From Paramecium sonneborni (Eukaryota; Ciliophora; Oligohymenophorea; Peniculida; Parameciidae): a DNA stretch of 47,583 nucleotides. Positions 1 through 10,056 of this stretch are shown here, one piece after another. The first letter of the stretch is position 1, and each line of letters starts with the position of its first letter. The DNA lies in assembly GCA_905182985.1 (NCBI GenBank), contig CAJJDN010000059.1, positions 362,035-409,617 of the forward strand, given 5' to 3'. The notes below the pieces were generated by a model. It did no database searches and had not been told where the DNA came from. It saw nothing but the letters and a program-made list of their open reading frames with translations. Made by a program: the position numbers and the translations under genes.

Positions 1-497
1 TATAATTAGATGTTATGATGTTCGAAAATAAGAGATTGAATATACATTAGATAATCATACAGATACTGTTACAGGATTAGCAATTAGCAATGATAATTCT
101 TATTTATTGAGTAATTCTATGGATATGACAGTTAGAACTTTTGATATTAGGTAAAATATTTTTGTATTTCTAGACCTTATGTTCAAGGAAAAAATAGATA
201 GGTAAGAGTATTTACTGGTGCAACAGCAAACACGGCTGAAAAAAATCTACTAAGATGTACATGGAGTCATGATGATTAATACATTTCAGCTGGGTCTGCT
301 GATAAGAATGTTTATATTTGGGATTTCAACTCAAAAAAAGTTATTCATAAATTAGGAGGTCATTAAGGAACGGTAATTATTCATCTTACATCAAATAGGT
401 TAATGAAACTGCTTTTAGTCCAAAAGATAAATTGATAGCCTCAGCTAGTAATGATAAAACAGTCATTATTGGGGAAATCCCAGAAGTAACTTTGTGA
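1..497 (+). CDS. SNRNP40: U5 snRNP 40 kDa WD40 protein (SNRNP40), C-terminal part
   Basis: Three exons, open from base 2 (149 codons), separated by introns of 23 and 26 nt and ending in TGA at 495-497. The product is the last WD40 blades of the Prp8-binding WD protein of the U5 snRNP, part of the spliceosome. Seen in order: SYLLSNSMDMTVRTFD, NLLRCTWS, AGSADKNVYIWD, LGGHQGT, and SASNDKTVIIGEIPE at the end. These match the order and spacing of the last blades of metazoan SNRNP40, including the unusual final strand ending in GEI, which marks this family among WD40 proteins. The start lies left of the window. TAA and TAG are read as Gln in conserved blades, which fixes the genetic code. Family assignment is confident; only the N-terminal half is missing. 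Confidence 0.87.
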
Positions 498-970
498 TCA
501 TTTATCAACAATTATATTATTCATATAATCTATTTTATTTTTATTTATTTTATTACCATTAACTTCTCCTTTATCTATCTTTTTTATCAAAAAACCTAGA
601 ATTCCAATTTTATTGCCATAGTTTAGTTATCCAAATGTTATATCAAAACATCATTATATTTACAGTAGAATTTTGGAAAACTAACTAGATCATATTTCTA
701 ACATTTCATATTAGTTTATGATTTTATTTTTTTAAATACATCTATGATTCACTAAAAAATCACATTCCTGCTCTTACTAGAAAAATATGTACCTAAAATT
801 ATGAATTTATCTAATTCCTAATTTACTTTAAATTAATAACAATTATTTAAAAAGTAAAGCTTTAAATTTATATAAATCAAATAATTTGATTATGAAATTT
901 TGTCTCTAAAATTTGACAATATATTTATTATAGTTAATATAAATGTTTTTTTTGTGAATCTTTATTTAAT
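498..970. other. gene-free AT-rich stretch
   Basis: About 470 bp after the SNRNP40 stop with no reading frame that has coding-like composition on either strand. I see only AT-rich intergenic DNA with short A and T runs. Confidence 0.5.
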
Positions 971-1490
971 ATGAATCGAGATAATCATTCTTATCTACAA
1001 GTAGGTATCCCTTAGGTTAATATATTGTTAATAATCCATAATTAGAGAAAGCATGTTAACGAAATTATTTATCGTTTTTTTTTGCAAGATTATTTAGAAT
1101 TAAGAATATGATTAATTGAAGTAGCATATTTGATTCCTTTATATTGATTGAGTAAATCTTGAACAAAATGGGTTAATTCAATTATGGAATAATTGAAAAT
1201 ATGATTTAAATAAATTATAATTCAAAAAGGTATGAAGAAATCAAATAAGCTATCATATTCCTAGAAGTAATAAGGTAAAAATTTAGAAAATTTGCAATAA
1301 AATTCACATTTTAGTTATTATATATTTATTATAAAATTATTCAAAATTCTGTAAGTGTGTTCATAAAATAGTAGAGATCGAAATAGTAAATATTAAGAAT
1401 AATAATAATAAAATGAATAGATATTTGATAATGATTTATCTTATTAAAAATTAGAAAGAAAAATGAAAGATGATAATAGAAAAATTTGAA
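971..1490 (+). other. unresolved coding-like stretch (possible small gene or decayed gene)
   Basis: An ATG at 971 opens 46 codons that end in TGA at 1109-1111. A second frame, open from 1120 to about 1414, reads like real ciliate protein (SIFDSFILIEQILNKMGQFN, then NSKRYEEIKQAIIFLEVIR). A third frame near 1360-1480 gives an acidic and basic Gln-rich tail (KYQEQQQQNEQIFDNDL). No GT..AG intron of normal size joins the three without a stop. It is either a real gene whose exons I cannot place, one with sequence errors, or a decayed copy. No family recognised. Confidence 0.3.
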
Positions 1491-1577
1491 AGTAAAAGTA
1501 ATGAATGGATGATCAAGTTGATTTAATAAGGAAGTGGTTGTTTAATGTACATTTATATAAATTTATTTTATTTTAAG

Positions 1578-2074
1578 TCATCTATAACTCTTTTATCTTC
1601 TGGCACGAGCACCTTTACCACCAAATTTACGTGGTTCACATCTTCTTGGATCAGCAACTAAAAGTGTTCTGTCATATTGTAAAAGAAGATCCTTAATTTC
1701 TCTCTTTTATGTTTCATCAATGTATTTTTAATAATATGCTACAATACCCTTACTGATTGCCTTTTTTATTATATATAAATTATGCTACCTATCTAATGGC
1801 ATAGATCTAAGCAGTTGTACCACCACCTCTTACTGTGACTCTGATATCAAGTCTGCCTGTTCTAACTTATCCTAATAATAATAATGGTTCAAGAGCTTTT
1901 TATCTTAATGGAGCTGGGTTGACTAATTCAATTGGAGCACCATTAACTTTTACAATTCCTTTACATTTATTGTTTAATAATACCTTTTCCTTCTCTTACA
2001 CTAGCACTAGCAACAGCATTCTTCTTTCTTCCAAAAGTTTATACAAGTTTGGGTTTCACACTTGGTGTTGACAT
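1578..2074 (-). CDS. RPS16: 40S ribosomal protein S16 (uS9)
   Basis: Encodes 147 residues after removing introns of 25 and 28 nt; ATG at 2074-2072, TGA at 1580-1578. Small-subunit protein uS9, whose C-terminal tail reaches the P-site tRNA. Diagnostic stretches are [13 protein letters not shown] near the N-terminus, [60 protein letters not shown] and the ending ARARRQKSYR. Length equals the eukaryotic family norm (about 146). Both introns end in AAAG rather than the usual Paramecium TAG, but removing them is required to keep the conserved frame. The start is 194 bp from the start of the divergent gene at 2269, so the two probably share a promoter region. Confidence 0.96.
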
Positions 2075-2268
2075 ATCCAATTAAATACTTAAAAAAATAT
2101 TTAATCAAATTTTTCAATTAGTTTTATATATAATTTAAAATTTTCTAGTATGATTCAAGAAACTTTCAAGTTTATAACCATTTTATGTGAGCATAATGAA
2201 TTTTAAAATCTTAATCAATTTATTACTTGCTTTTATTTTTATTTATTAGTTGTTTAGAATTAACATAA
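2075..2268. promoter_or_regulatory. divergent intergenic region
   Basis: 194 bp between the start codons of RPS16 (minus) and the HEAT-like gene (plus). It must hold both core promoters. No recognisable element was found in it; the call rests on position only. Confidence 0.45.
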
Positions 2269-3771
2269 ATGAATAATTTAAATGAATTCAAAGAAAGAAT
2301 TTAATTTCTTTTGGCAGAAGCATTAAATCTTCCAAAAAAATAATAATGCTTAATAGAATTCAATAGACTCCTTGTTGCTAATAAAAGTGATCAACATTTA
2401 AAAATTGTTTTATAAGTCTTAGAAACATAAAAAATTAATGAAGTTAATCTAAGAGCATTAAAAATATCAATCTAAGTTTAAAAATATGATTTAAATTCAT
2501 CACTTAGAGCTGCAACAATTATTAATAAAGCTTTTAATGAAGGAAATGATTTAATACATTAACTCTGTGGAGAATGTTATAGATTATTAGCAAATTCAAC
2601 AACTATTATTTCTTTATGTGAATTACTGTGTAATCTTGCTTTGAAATTAACATCATAACCTATTTAAGTAATAATAATAATAATTTAAATAATTAGATTG
2701 GTTCCACAATATCATTATATTATCTATTGTAATTTGAGGTACCAATTAATATAAAAAAATAAATATAATCAGCATACATCAAAAATTAACTTATTGTACA
2801 TTAATCTATGGTAGAAATCATGATTAAAATAACAACAAGTTAAGATCAAAATCTTGTTTAAATACTTTAAAGAAGTTTAGCAGCTCTTTAAGAATAGAAA
2901 CATACATATTAAGTAAAATAAACACTATGTAAATTTATATTAGCATTAGCTGATTACTAAACTTATGATGACAATTTGTTAGTAATATTATCATTCATTA
3001 TCATAGTTATAATCTGTTACTATTTTAAGAGAAACAACATTTGATAGAGTTGTATCAGTTTAATAAGCTGCTAAATAAGCTTTATAGTTATATTAAAATC
3101 TATACATTGCTAGAAATCCTCCTTAAGTAACAACATCTAGTTATTTTCCTGATGTGAAACCATTTATTAAAAAAAAAAGAGGAGATGGACATTTAGTTTT
3201 AAATGCTGAAAAATATAAGAAATTGCAAATAAGTTAAGTGAAGTAACAATTAGGAAAAATATAAGAGAAAGTAACAGAGTAAAAAATACAAGATTCATTG
3301 ATCGATTAATTTATACAATAAGAATAAAAATAATCAGAATAACAAATTGAAAATGAAGGAATATAATCTGATTAAGAAGATAATGAAGAAATAACAGAGA
3401 ATATTAATCCTTAATTATAAGATACTTAATTATTTGTTGATGAAAAAATGGAGGAAACACAAGATTTTACAGAAGATTATTATGAAAAGGTTCTCGATTT
3501 AGTTGAAGATTGTTAAATAGATGCAGCATTTTAATTAGCTTTAAATAATAATGATGATTTCCTGATAATCTAATTAATGATGACATCTAAAGATTATTTC
3601 AGTGAATTAAGTAAAAAAACTGCAGAGCAATTGATAAAGAAGTTCAATGCTATTTATAAATCTAATTTTGTAGAAGTTATTTTCAAAGATTTTGCAAATG
3701 AAGCCTTGAAGATGCCAAATAGAGAAATGCTGAAAATTGGATAAATAAATTAATTATAAAAGTTTATATGA
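2269..3771 (+). CDS. HEAT/TOG-like helical repeat protein (TORTIFOLIA1-like?)
   Basis: 482 residues after removing introns of 29 and 25 nt. The N-terminal ~270 residues are helical repeats (QFLLAEALNLPKKQQCLIEF, LRAATIINKAFNEGNDLIHQ, QILQRSLAALQEQK). Next comes a basic patch (KPFIKKKRGDGHLVLN), a long Gln/Glu-rich linker, and a helical C-terminal domain of about 100 residues (YYEKVLDLVEDCQIDAAFQL, then LALNNNDDFLIIQLMM). The combination of HEAT repeats, charged linker and a C-terminal domain with a DDFLIIQLM-type core recalls plant TORTIFOLIA1/SPIRAL2 microtubule proteins, but this is a resemblance by eye. If right it would bind cortical or ciliary microtubules. Its stop codon overlaps the ATG of the next gene by three bases (ATGA). 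Confidence 0.6.
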
Positions 3772-4844
3772 TTATATTTTTGTTGCTATTTTAGTTATCA
3801 GTAAGTAAATTAATAGCTCCACGTAAAGTAGTTCATGCCATTGATTGTGGAAGTTACTTATAAACTCGTACATCATCGGGTATTACATATAAGAGGGTAA
3901 TTTAAGTTTTAAAAATTAAAGGATCACCATTATATTGGCACATCAGAATTAATCGATTATTATTTCATAGCTTAAAAAAGAAAAATTAAATTTACGGATG
4001 ATCAATCCCTTTATCTTTCATAGAGATAAGGATAAAGTTTTGTCTATACAATACCTATAGGTAACAATATTCCTGGAAACTAAACGTATGTATTAGTTTT
4101 GAAGTTTGCTGAAGTATAATTATTATAAATATATAGTTACATTTTGAAGAAAGTAATTAGAGAGTTTTTAGTGTGTTTTTAGGGAAGAATATGATTTTAG
4201 AAAATATAGATATTTTTAAATTAGTTGGAGCATTTACTGCACATACAGAATATATTGAAATTGTTATAGATGAAGCAGAAGTTTATTATTAAGGATAACC
4301 TTGTATTGGAGCTTTAAACAATAAAAATGAATTAATTATTGGGTTTAGCTCTAGTCAAGATTAAGCAACTATTGCTGCTCTATTTTTATTTAAAGGAACT
4401 TTAAAAGATACAGATTTTGAAGATAAGGAAAATTTCTAAGAAAGATGGATCAAACGAAATACTCCAAGAACAAACGAAGAAATGAAATAATAAAATCAAG
4501 AAAGAATTAAAAATATTGAAAAAGAAATTAAAGAAAAATAAAGCATTCTTAAAGTAAGAGAAGGATTTGGACATGAGATAGAATTTGAGGAAATTAAATA
4601 ACCATAAAAAAAAATGGAATGGCCAGAATTTTCATTTTAATTATTGTTTATTTTACTTAAAACACCTTTAGGAGCTGTTCTTTTAGTAGGATTTTTGACA
4701 GTGTGTTTTGTTACAATAAGTTTTGTCTTCTTTGATCCATATGGATAAAATAAAATAAAAAAATAATACTAAGAATTGAAAGATCTTTAAGAATTTAAAC
4801 AGAGAATAATTCTTCAAAAATAAGTTATGCCAAAATCAGATTGA
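3768..4844 (+). CDS. malectin-domain type I membrane protein
   Basis: 342 residues after removing introns of 25 and 23 nt. It opens with a signal peptide (MIIFLLLFQLSVSKLIA), followed directly by a malectin fold: VHAIDCGS, SSGITYKRD, VYTIPIGN, YVLVLKFAE, RVFSVFLG, MILENIDIFKLVGAF, then an acidic IEIVIDEAEVYY strand. Malectin domains bind diglucosylated glycans or other carbohydrates in the ER lumen or outside the cell. A charged coiled segment (about 215-265) leads to one membrane helix (LLFILLKTPLGAVLLVGFLT) and a cytosolic tail of about 40 residues without a kinase. Start chosen because it gives the signal peptide; it overlaps the upstream stop. The stop is 3 bp from the stop of the convergent kinase gene. 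Confidence 0.85.
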
Positions 4845-4847
4845 ATA

Positions 4848-6668
4848 TCATAATGAACTTTTATTATATTAAATAAATCTATTGCAATCTTCTATCTTAG
4901 TCACATACTCTGCTTTTTATTTTTTTAATTCTTCAATTCTATCTTATTTTAAATCACATCCATATTTTAAATTATAAACAATTTGTTCTGCCTTTTAAAC
5001 CTATTGTTCTTATGCTTCAATTTATCCTAGTTTAATTTTAAGTTATTGATTTTCATTTTCTAATTTCTTTAATAAATTTTATTCCTATTAAAACTCTTCT
5101 TATAAAGATTTTTTTATTGCATAATATTCTTTCTTCCATTATTAATCTTCTTATGCTTCAAAATCTGTTTCAGACTCTTACTTGATATTACGATAAAAAT
5201 TCATAAATTCCTTAAATCTTTCAATAGTTTCTCTTAATAAGGATGTATACTAAGAATTATTTTGGGTTGATTATTCAATATTTCGATTATTATTTAATTT
5301 AGTGAATTCTTGTAATTCTTTATCTTAATTTATTTACTCTTATTTCTTTTTTTAATCTAATTAAATTAATTCCCTTTCTAATTTTTCAATAATCTCTTTT
5401 TATTTATCTATTTTAGTTTTATAATGTTAAAGTTTCGATTATTGCATCTCATTTTTATGAATAAATATTTCATTCTAGATGATATCTTTTTATAATTAAT
5501 TTATTTCTTTCTTCAAACTATTATATTTTTCTTCAATTTTAACAATCTTCTAGGGACTTACTAGATTAGGAGATTGTGTTTAGTCATCATTAACTTCTTA
5601 TAATTCTTTTAATTTTTAACTTAATTATTATTTTTCTAATTCTCCTTACATAATTTAAATTTATGTATCATTAATTTATTTTTTAAGTTCACTTATTCTT
5701 AATAAATGATGATCAATATTTTTTCTATATTCTTAAAAATTATTTATTTATTTAGAGATTTTATCCTCTAATTAATATTTACTAACAATTGGTAATTATT
5801 CAAGAACTTCAGCATTTTAAAGCCATGGATGTTTAAGTACTTCTTCTAGTCTTAATCTATCTTATGGTTCTAATCTAAGAATTTTTCTAACCAAATCTCT
5901 AGCTAATGGTGGAAAAGTATCTGGAAATCGTATTCGAACATTTAAAACATTCTCTCTAATAACACTCTATTTTTCATGAGTCATTAAGGAAGTTTCTTCT
6001 TCTTTATTTAAAAAAGGAGAATGTCCAGCCAAAATTTCAAATAATAAAACACCTAGACTCCAAATATCTACACATTGAGTATAACCTTTATTCATATATA
6101 TTTCAGGTGCCATAAATAGATATGTTCCTTCAAATGTAAATCTCAATTCATCTTTGGCTAATGAATTAGCAGAACCAAAATCTGCTAATTTTATTGCATT
6201 ATTTTATGTTATTAAAATGTTTTCAGGTTTAATATCTCTATGTAAAATTGGTGTTGGCCTAGAATGCAAATAAATAAGTGTAGAAACTATTTATCTATAA
6301 TAATGTATGGCATAAGTTTCCTAAAGACGAGTATCCCTTTTTAAAATATCATATAAATTAGATCCATCAATGTATTCTAAAATTAAATAGACATTATTCT
6401 CATCTTCAAAATGAGTGATAAGTTTCATAATGTTTGCATGATCCAATTGATACATAATCTTTAATTCTAAATTTGCTGAATTTATTTTGCCATGTCTAAT
6501 TAATGTTTACTTCACAATTTATTTCATTGCATAAGTCTCACCTTAATATTGAATCCTATAAACAACTCCAAACTATCCTTTACCTAGCATTTCTTATTAT
6601 GTAATTTCATCAAGAGTAACTATTTTTTTGGGCTACACATTGATTAGATTTTCAAAACTTTTACTCAT
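4848..6668 (-). CDS. Ser/Thr protein kinase with C-terminal coiled coil
   Basis: 606 residues in one intronless frame. Kinase domain about residues 27-285: glycine loop GKGQFGVVY (29-37), lysine in YAMKQ (K49), HRDIKPEN (143-150) with catalytic D145, DFG (163-165), APE (187-189) and the R of the last subdomain (QDRLRLEEVLKHPWL). All catalytic residues are present, so it should be active. Residues about 300-606 are almost continuous heptad-like Lys/Glu/Gln/Leu sequence, a long coiled coil. The layout resembles ciliate Aurora/PLK/ULK-like kinases, but I cannot place it in one family; no polo box is visible. It ends 3 bp from the stop of the convergent malectin gene. Upstream is a 566-bp spacer. 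Confidence 0.88.
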
Positions 6669-7235
6669 TTAATAACAATATTAAAATCATCAATTCTATA
6701 ATTTTTTAATGTTTAATAATCATCAATCAATTTATCAGGAATAAATAGTAAATAATAGAAAAAATAAGATTCATTTATTTGATTGATTTTCTAAAAAAAG
6801 ATATGATTAGATAGAAAGAATAATAAAATTTAGAAATTTATTAAATGGATAAAAGGTAAGAAATGAGATTTTAAAGTATATTACCAACATCGAATAGATA
6901 TTTAGCGTAAATAGTTTTAAACCAATAAAAATTATGAAAGATATAATGATTTTAAGTTTAATTTTATACTAATTTTAGATTTTGAATAAAATGAATGAAA
7001 TAAATTTGAAAATGAATAGAATGAAAAATATAAAGAATTAACATATTAGAGATAATTTGTAGTGTATATTAGTAGGATTAATTAGTAGAGATTATTTAGT
7101 AAATGAATAAAATATTTATATAATAATGAAGAACAGAATAGCGTTTTTAATTAGTTTTATAATATAAATGAAGACTAGTCGTTTTTGTTGTTTAACTATG
7201 TGTTTTTTGTATTGATAATTGACAATAATTTTCTT
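6669..7235. other. spacer between kinase and trichocyst matrix gene
   Basis: 567 bp flanked by two gene starts, so it should contain both promoters. A 93-codon ATG-to-TGA frame lies at 6934-7215 on the plus strand (starts MKDIMILSLILYQF, ends FLY). With only one stop codon in AT-rich DNA such frames arise often by chance, and the composition is unconvincing. No other feature seen. Confidence 0.45.
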
Positions 7236-8364
7236 ATGAAATCAATATTGCTGATAGCCTTGATTGCAATAGCTTTCACAGCTAGAGTATAAGAGAGAAA
7301 TCTTGCAAAAGTGACAACAGACCTTAAGAAGAGCACATATGGAAGTGCATTACTTCACTTAGTGGAACTCCACTCAATGGCTGGAGGACCAGTTTAAGAG
7401 TTGATTGATGCTATTGAAGAGCTTATCAACGATCTTGAAGATGAATTAGAAGAATTAGAATTCAATTTCTAAGTAAGAACAAATGAACACAATGCATTAG
7501 TTGTTAGCCTTGAATAAGACATCTAAGATGCTGTAATTGGTAATTATATCTATTAATTTGTTTAGATGTTAACAATACTTAAGACACATTAGATAATTTA
7601 TTATTCCCAAGAAGATCATAACTTTAAGTTAGAATTGAATAAATCTAAGATAACTAAGAAGCCAATAGATAAAATTATGATGAAGCAGTTCTAGTAAGAG
7701 AATAAGAACATGAAGATTTTGAATTCTAAGTTGCTGAATTAAATGATGCAACTGCTGCAGTTGATGATGCTCTTGCTCTTCTTGAAACACTTACAAATCC
7801 ATCATTATTGTAAGTCAAGAGATTCTAAAATTCTTTAAAGAATATTGAATCAAAGATTAAATCTAGATCCAAGATGGCACCTATGATTAAGGCTCTTATT
7901 TCATTAGCTTCAAATTAAAATTTCTCAGATTAAGGAATCATTGGTTAAATTGTTGATGCTCTTAATGAATTCAGAAATGCTGTTGTTGATTCAATCAATG
8001 CTTAAACAGCTGCTGAAGCTTAAGCCTAAGAAGATCATGAAGCATACCTTGAATAATTAGATGATGAATATGCTGAATTCTAAAGATAAATCAATAGAGT
8101 CAATGTTGATTTAACAGCCACCAATGGTATTCATTATATTTTTATTATTTTATAGAAAAGATTGATTAAATGACTGAATTCAGAGATTAAAGAGATGCAG
8201 ATAGAAAATAATACACTGCCGAACTTGAATTAGAAAATAACACATATGCTGAAGAAACCGATACCTACACCAACTTAAAGAATGAATTCACCAGAGAACT
8301 TGGAATCAGCGAATAAGCTTTATCTGTTGTCTAAAGTGCCGATTTCTCAAACATCTAAGTTTGA
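7236..8364 (+). CDS. trichocyst matrix protein (TMP family), copy 1
   Basis: 357 residues after removing introns of 26 and 29 nt. Signal peptide MKSILLIALIAIAFTARV, then an all-helical acidic protein with long coiled stretches: KKSTYGSALLHLVELHSMAG, ELINDLEDELEELEFNFQVR, AALNDATAAVDDALALLETL-like repeats, KSRSKMAPMIKALISLA, and the ending LGISEQALSVVQSADFSNIQ. Paramecium trichocyst matrix proteins are secretory precursors that are cleaved and packed as a crystalline core in trichocysts, the dart-like exocytic organelles; the two-half coiled design with a middle region open to proteases is seen here. Third positions are richer in C and G than in neighbours, as expected for a highly expressed gene. 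Followed 98 bp later by a second member in the same direction. Confidence 0.85.
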
Positions 8365-8462
8365 TAGGAATGAATTATTTAGGTTTCTTCAAAGCACAAA
8401 TATTTTTTCTATTTTATTTTTTATCTTATCACAAATTATCGTTTTTTAATATTATTAAAAAT

Positions 8463-9628
8463 ATGAAGTTTATAGTCTTAGTATGTCTTGCTTTGTTAGT
8501 CACAGCAAATGACTATGAATTACTTTCTGAATTATCCCAATATGAATTTGGAAAAACAATCATAGCAACTATGCAAATCTCCCTTTCAAATGAAGAGTAA
8601 ATTCGATGTAATAATAATTACATAGCTCAAATATCGATGGAATTGTTCATTAATTGAGATCCATGTAAACTAATGCATAAAGTGACTTAGAAGAAAATAC
8701 ATAGAATTTAAGACATTAATAAGAACTCTGCAATCTTCGATTTGATGAAATCTAAGAAGTTATTGATTCTGCTTCAGCTAAAAAAGCTACAGATGAATAA
8801 TCATTCCCACTTAGATAAGAAGAATTAATTGCTAAGAATTCATAACTTAAAGATAAAGTAGGATAAGATTAAAGAATCTAAGATAGGTTATCTGCCTTAG
8901 AAAAATCAAGAGAAGAAGAAAAAGTTTATATTTATTTATACTTTTAGAAAGCATTCGAATCTAAATAAACAGAATCTGTAGAATTTATCTAAGGATTGAA
9001 GAAAGCCAAATCTATTGTCTCTTAATTAAATAGTTCTTTCATTTAAGTTGCTGATGTTAAAGCTAAATTACATAAACACTTAGAATCATTACATAATAAA
9101 CAAACACCCTATAATGGACTTGTTAAAATGTTAGTAGCTGCTTCTGGAGATGAAAATGTTTCTAAAGTCATTTAAATTATTGATGAATTAATTGAAGTAA
9201 TCATTTCTTATCAATATTATTCAAGTCCTTAGAACATTTATAAAAAGTTGGACATCAAGGAGAAAAAGCTAAATAAGAACTTTATCTCTTATAAAAAGCA
9301 AGATATGAATTAGAAAGTAAGACACTTGAAACTAGTTTGGCTGATTTGGCTGCTGATGCAGAAAAATTAAGATAAAATTTACTAGAATTAAAAAATGATA
9401 TCGAATCCAAAGCATAATTGTTAGATGTTAAAAATTAAGAAATGGCTGATTGGTAGAAGACTTGTGCTGATGAATTGAAAGCTCACCAAAATGTTAGATA
9501 ATAAAAGTACTTCATTCCTCCATATCTTTAGAAACTCTGAACTTGGTATTATTAATGAATGCATCGAAATTTTCACTAGCAGATTCAATGATGGAATTAA
9601 GAGCTATATTCAAAAACTAGAAATATGA
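8463..9628 (+). CDS. trichocyst matrix protein (TMP family), copy 2
   Basis: 360 residues after removing introns of 29, 29 and 25 nt; a further 24-nt GT..AG stretch near 8925-8948 could be a fourth intron, giving 352. Signal peptide MKFIVLVCLALLVTANDYEL, then FGKTIIATMQISLS, QTNAQSDLEENTQNLRHQQE, VKMLVAASGDENVSKVIQII, DLAADAEKLRQNLLELKNDI and the C-terminal SELGIINECIEIFTSRFNDG. The GDENVSKVIQIIDELIESLE centre is the TMP-style helix before the second coiled half. It diverges strongly from the first copy, so the pair are different subfamilies rather than a recent duplication. One intron ends in CAAG; the frame is kept only if it is removed. Expected location: trichocyst core. Confidence 0.78.
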
Positions 9629-10056
9629 TTCAAATATGATTCAAAAATCAAAAAAATTATTAAATTACATAATATATTTCAACTTTCTATTTTTAATCAT
9701 TTAATATAATATATACTTTCCTTATTCAATTTATTGATACTCATTATTATTTGAGTTTAATTACATTACTGTCTTTTTAATTTCAATTTCTATTTTAAAC
9801 ACAAACTTATAAAATTGATTAAGTAGTACCTTAATAATAGTTAATCGTTCAACTTAATTCAAATTTTATATAAAAACGATGTTTAAAACATTAGTCGAAG
9901 GGTACTGATTAAATAAATATTTTTTTATATGAGTATTATTTATATATTAAATAGCAAAAAGAAAATGTATTCAATTTTAACTTCATTTCCATATCTGTTA
10001 AACTTGATTTCAGATGTAGAAATTCATTCTTAAATACTATTCTCTCTAGCTAATAA
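9629..10056. other. convergent spacer holding the selenoprotein 3' UTR
   Basis: 428 bp between the stop of trichocyst gene 2 and the stop of the minus-strand deiodinase-like gene. The only structured element seen is the SECIS hairpin at 9967-10037. The rest is AT-rich without coding signal. Confidence 0.6.
9967..10037 (-). promoter_or_regulatory. SECIS element (selenocysteine insertion) in the 3' UTR
   Basis: Read on the minus strand, 20 nt after the TGA stop at 10057. Lower stem of 8 bp: GTATTTAA (10037-10030) with TTGAATAC (9974-9967). Then the 5' core ATGA (10027-10024) faces 3' TGA (9985-9983), the non-Watson-Crick quartet of eukaryotic SECIS elements. The upper stem is 12 bp with one mismatch: TTTCTACATCTG pairs with CAGATATGGAAA. 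The 13-nt apical loop begins with AAA, at the usual 11-12 nt distance from the quartet. All consensus parts are present in the right order and on the right strand, behind a gene with an in-frame TGA at the expected Sec position. Confidence 0.87.

Noticed and set aside
1835..2071. Plus-strand open frame of 78 codons
   Set aside because: It lies antisense to RPS16, whose conserved protein is unmistakable on the minus strand.
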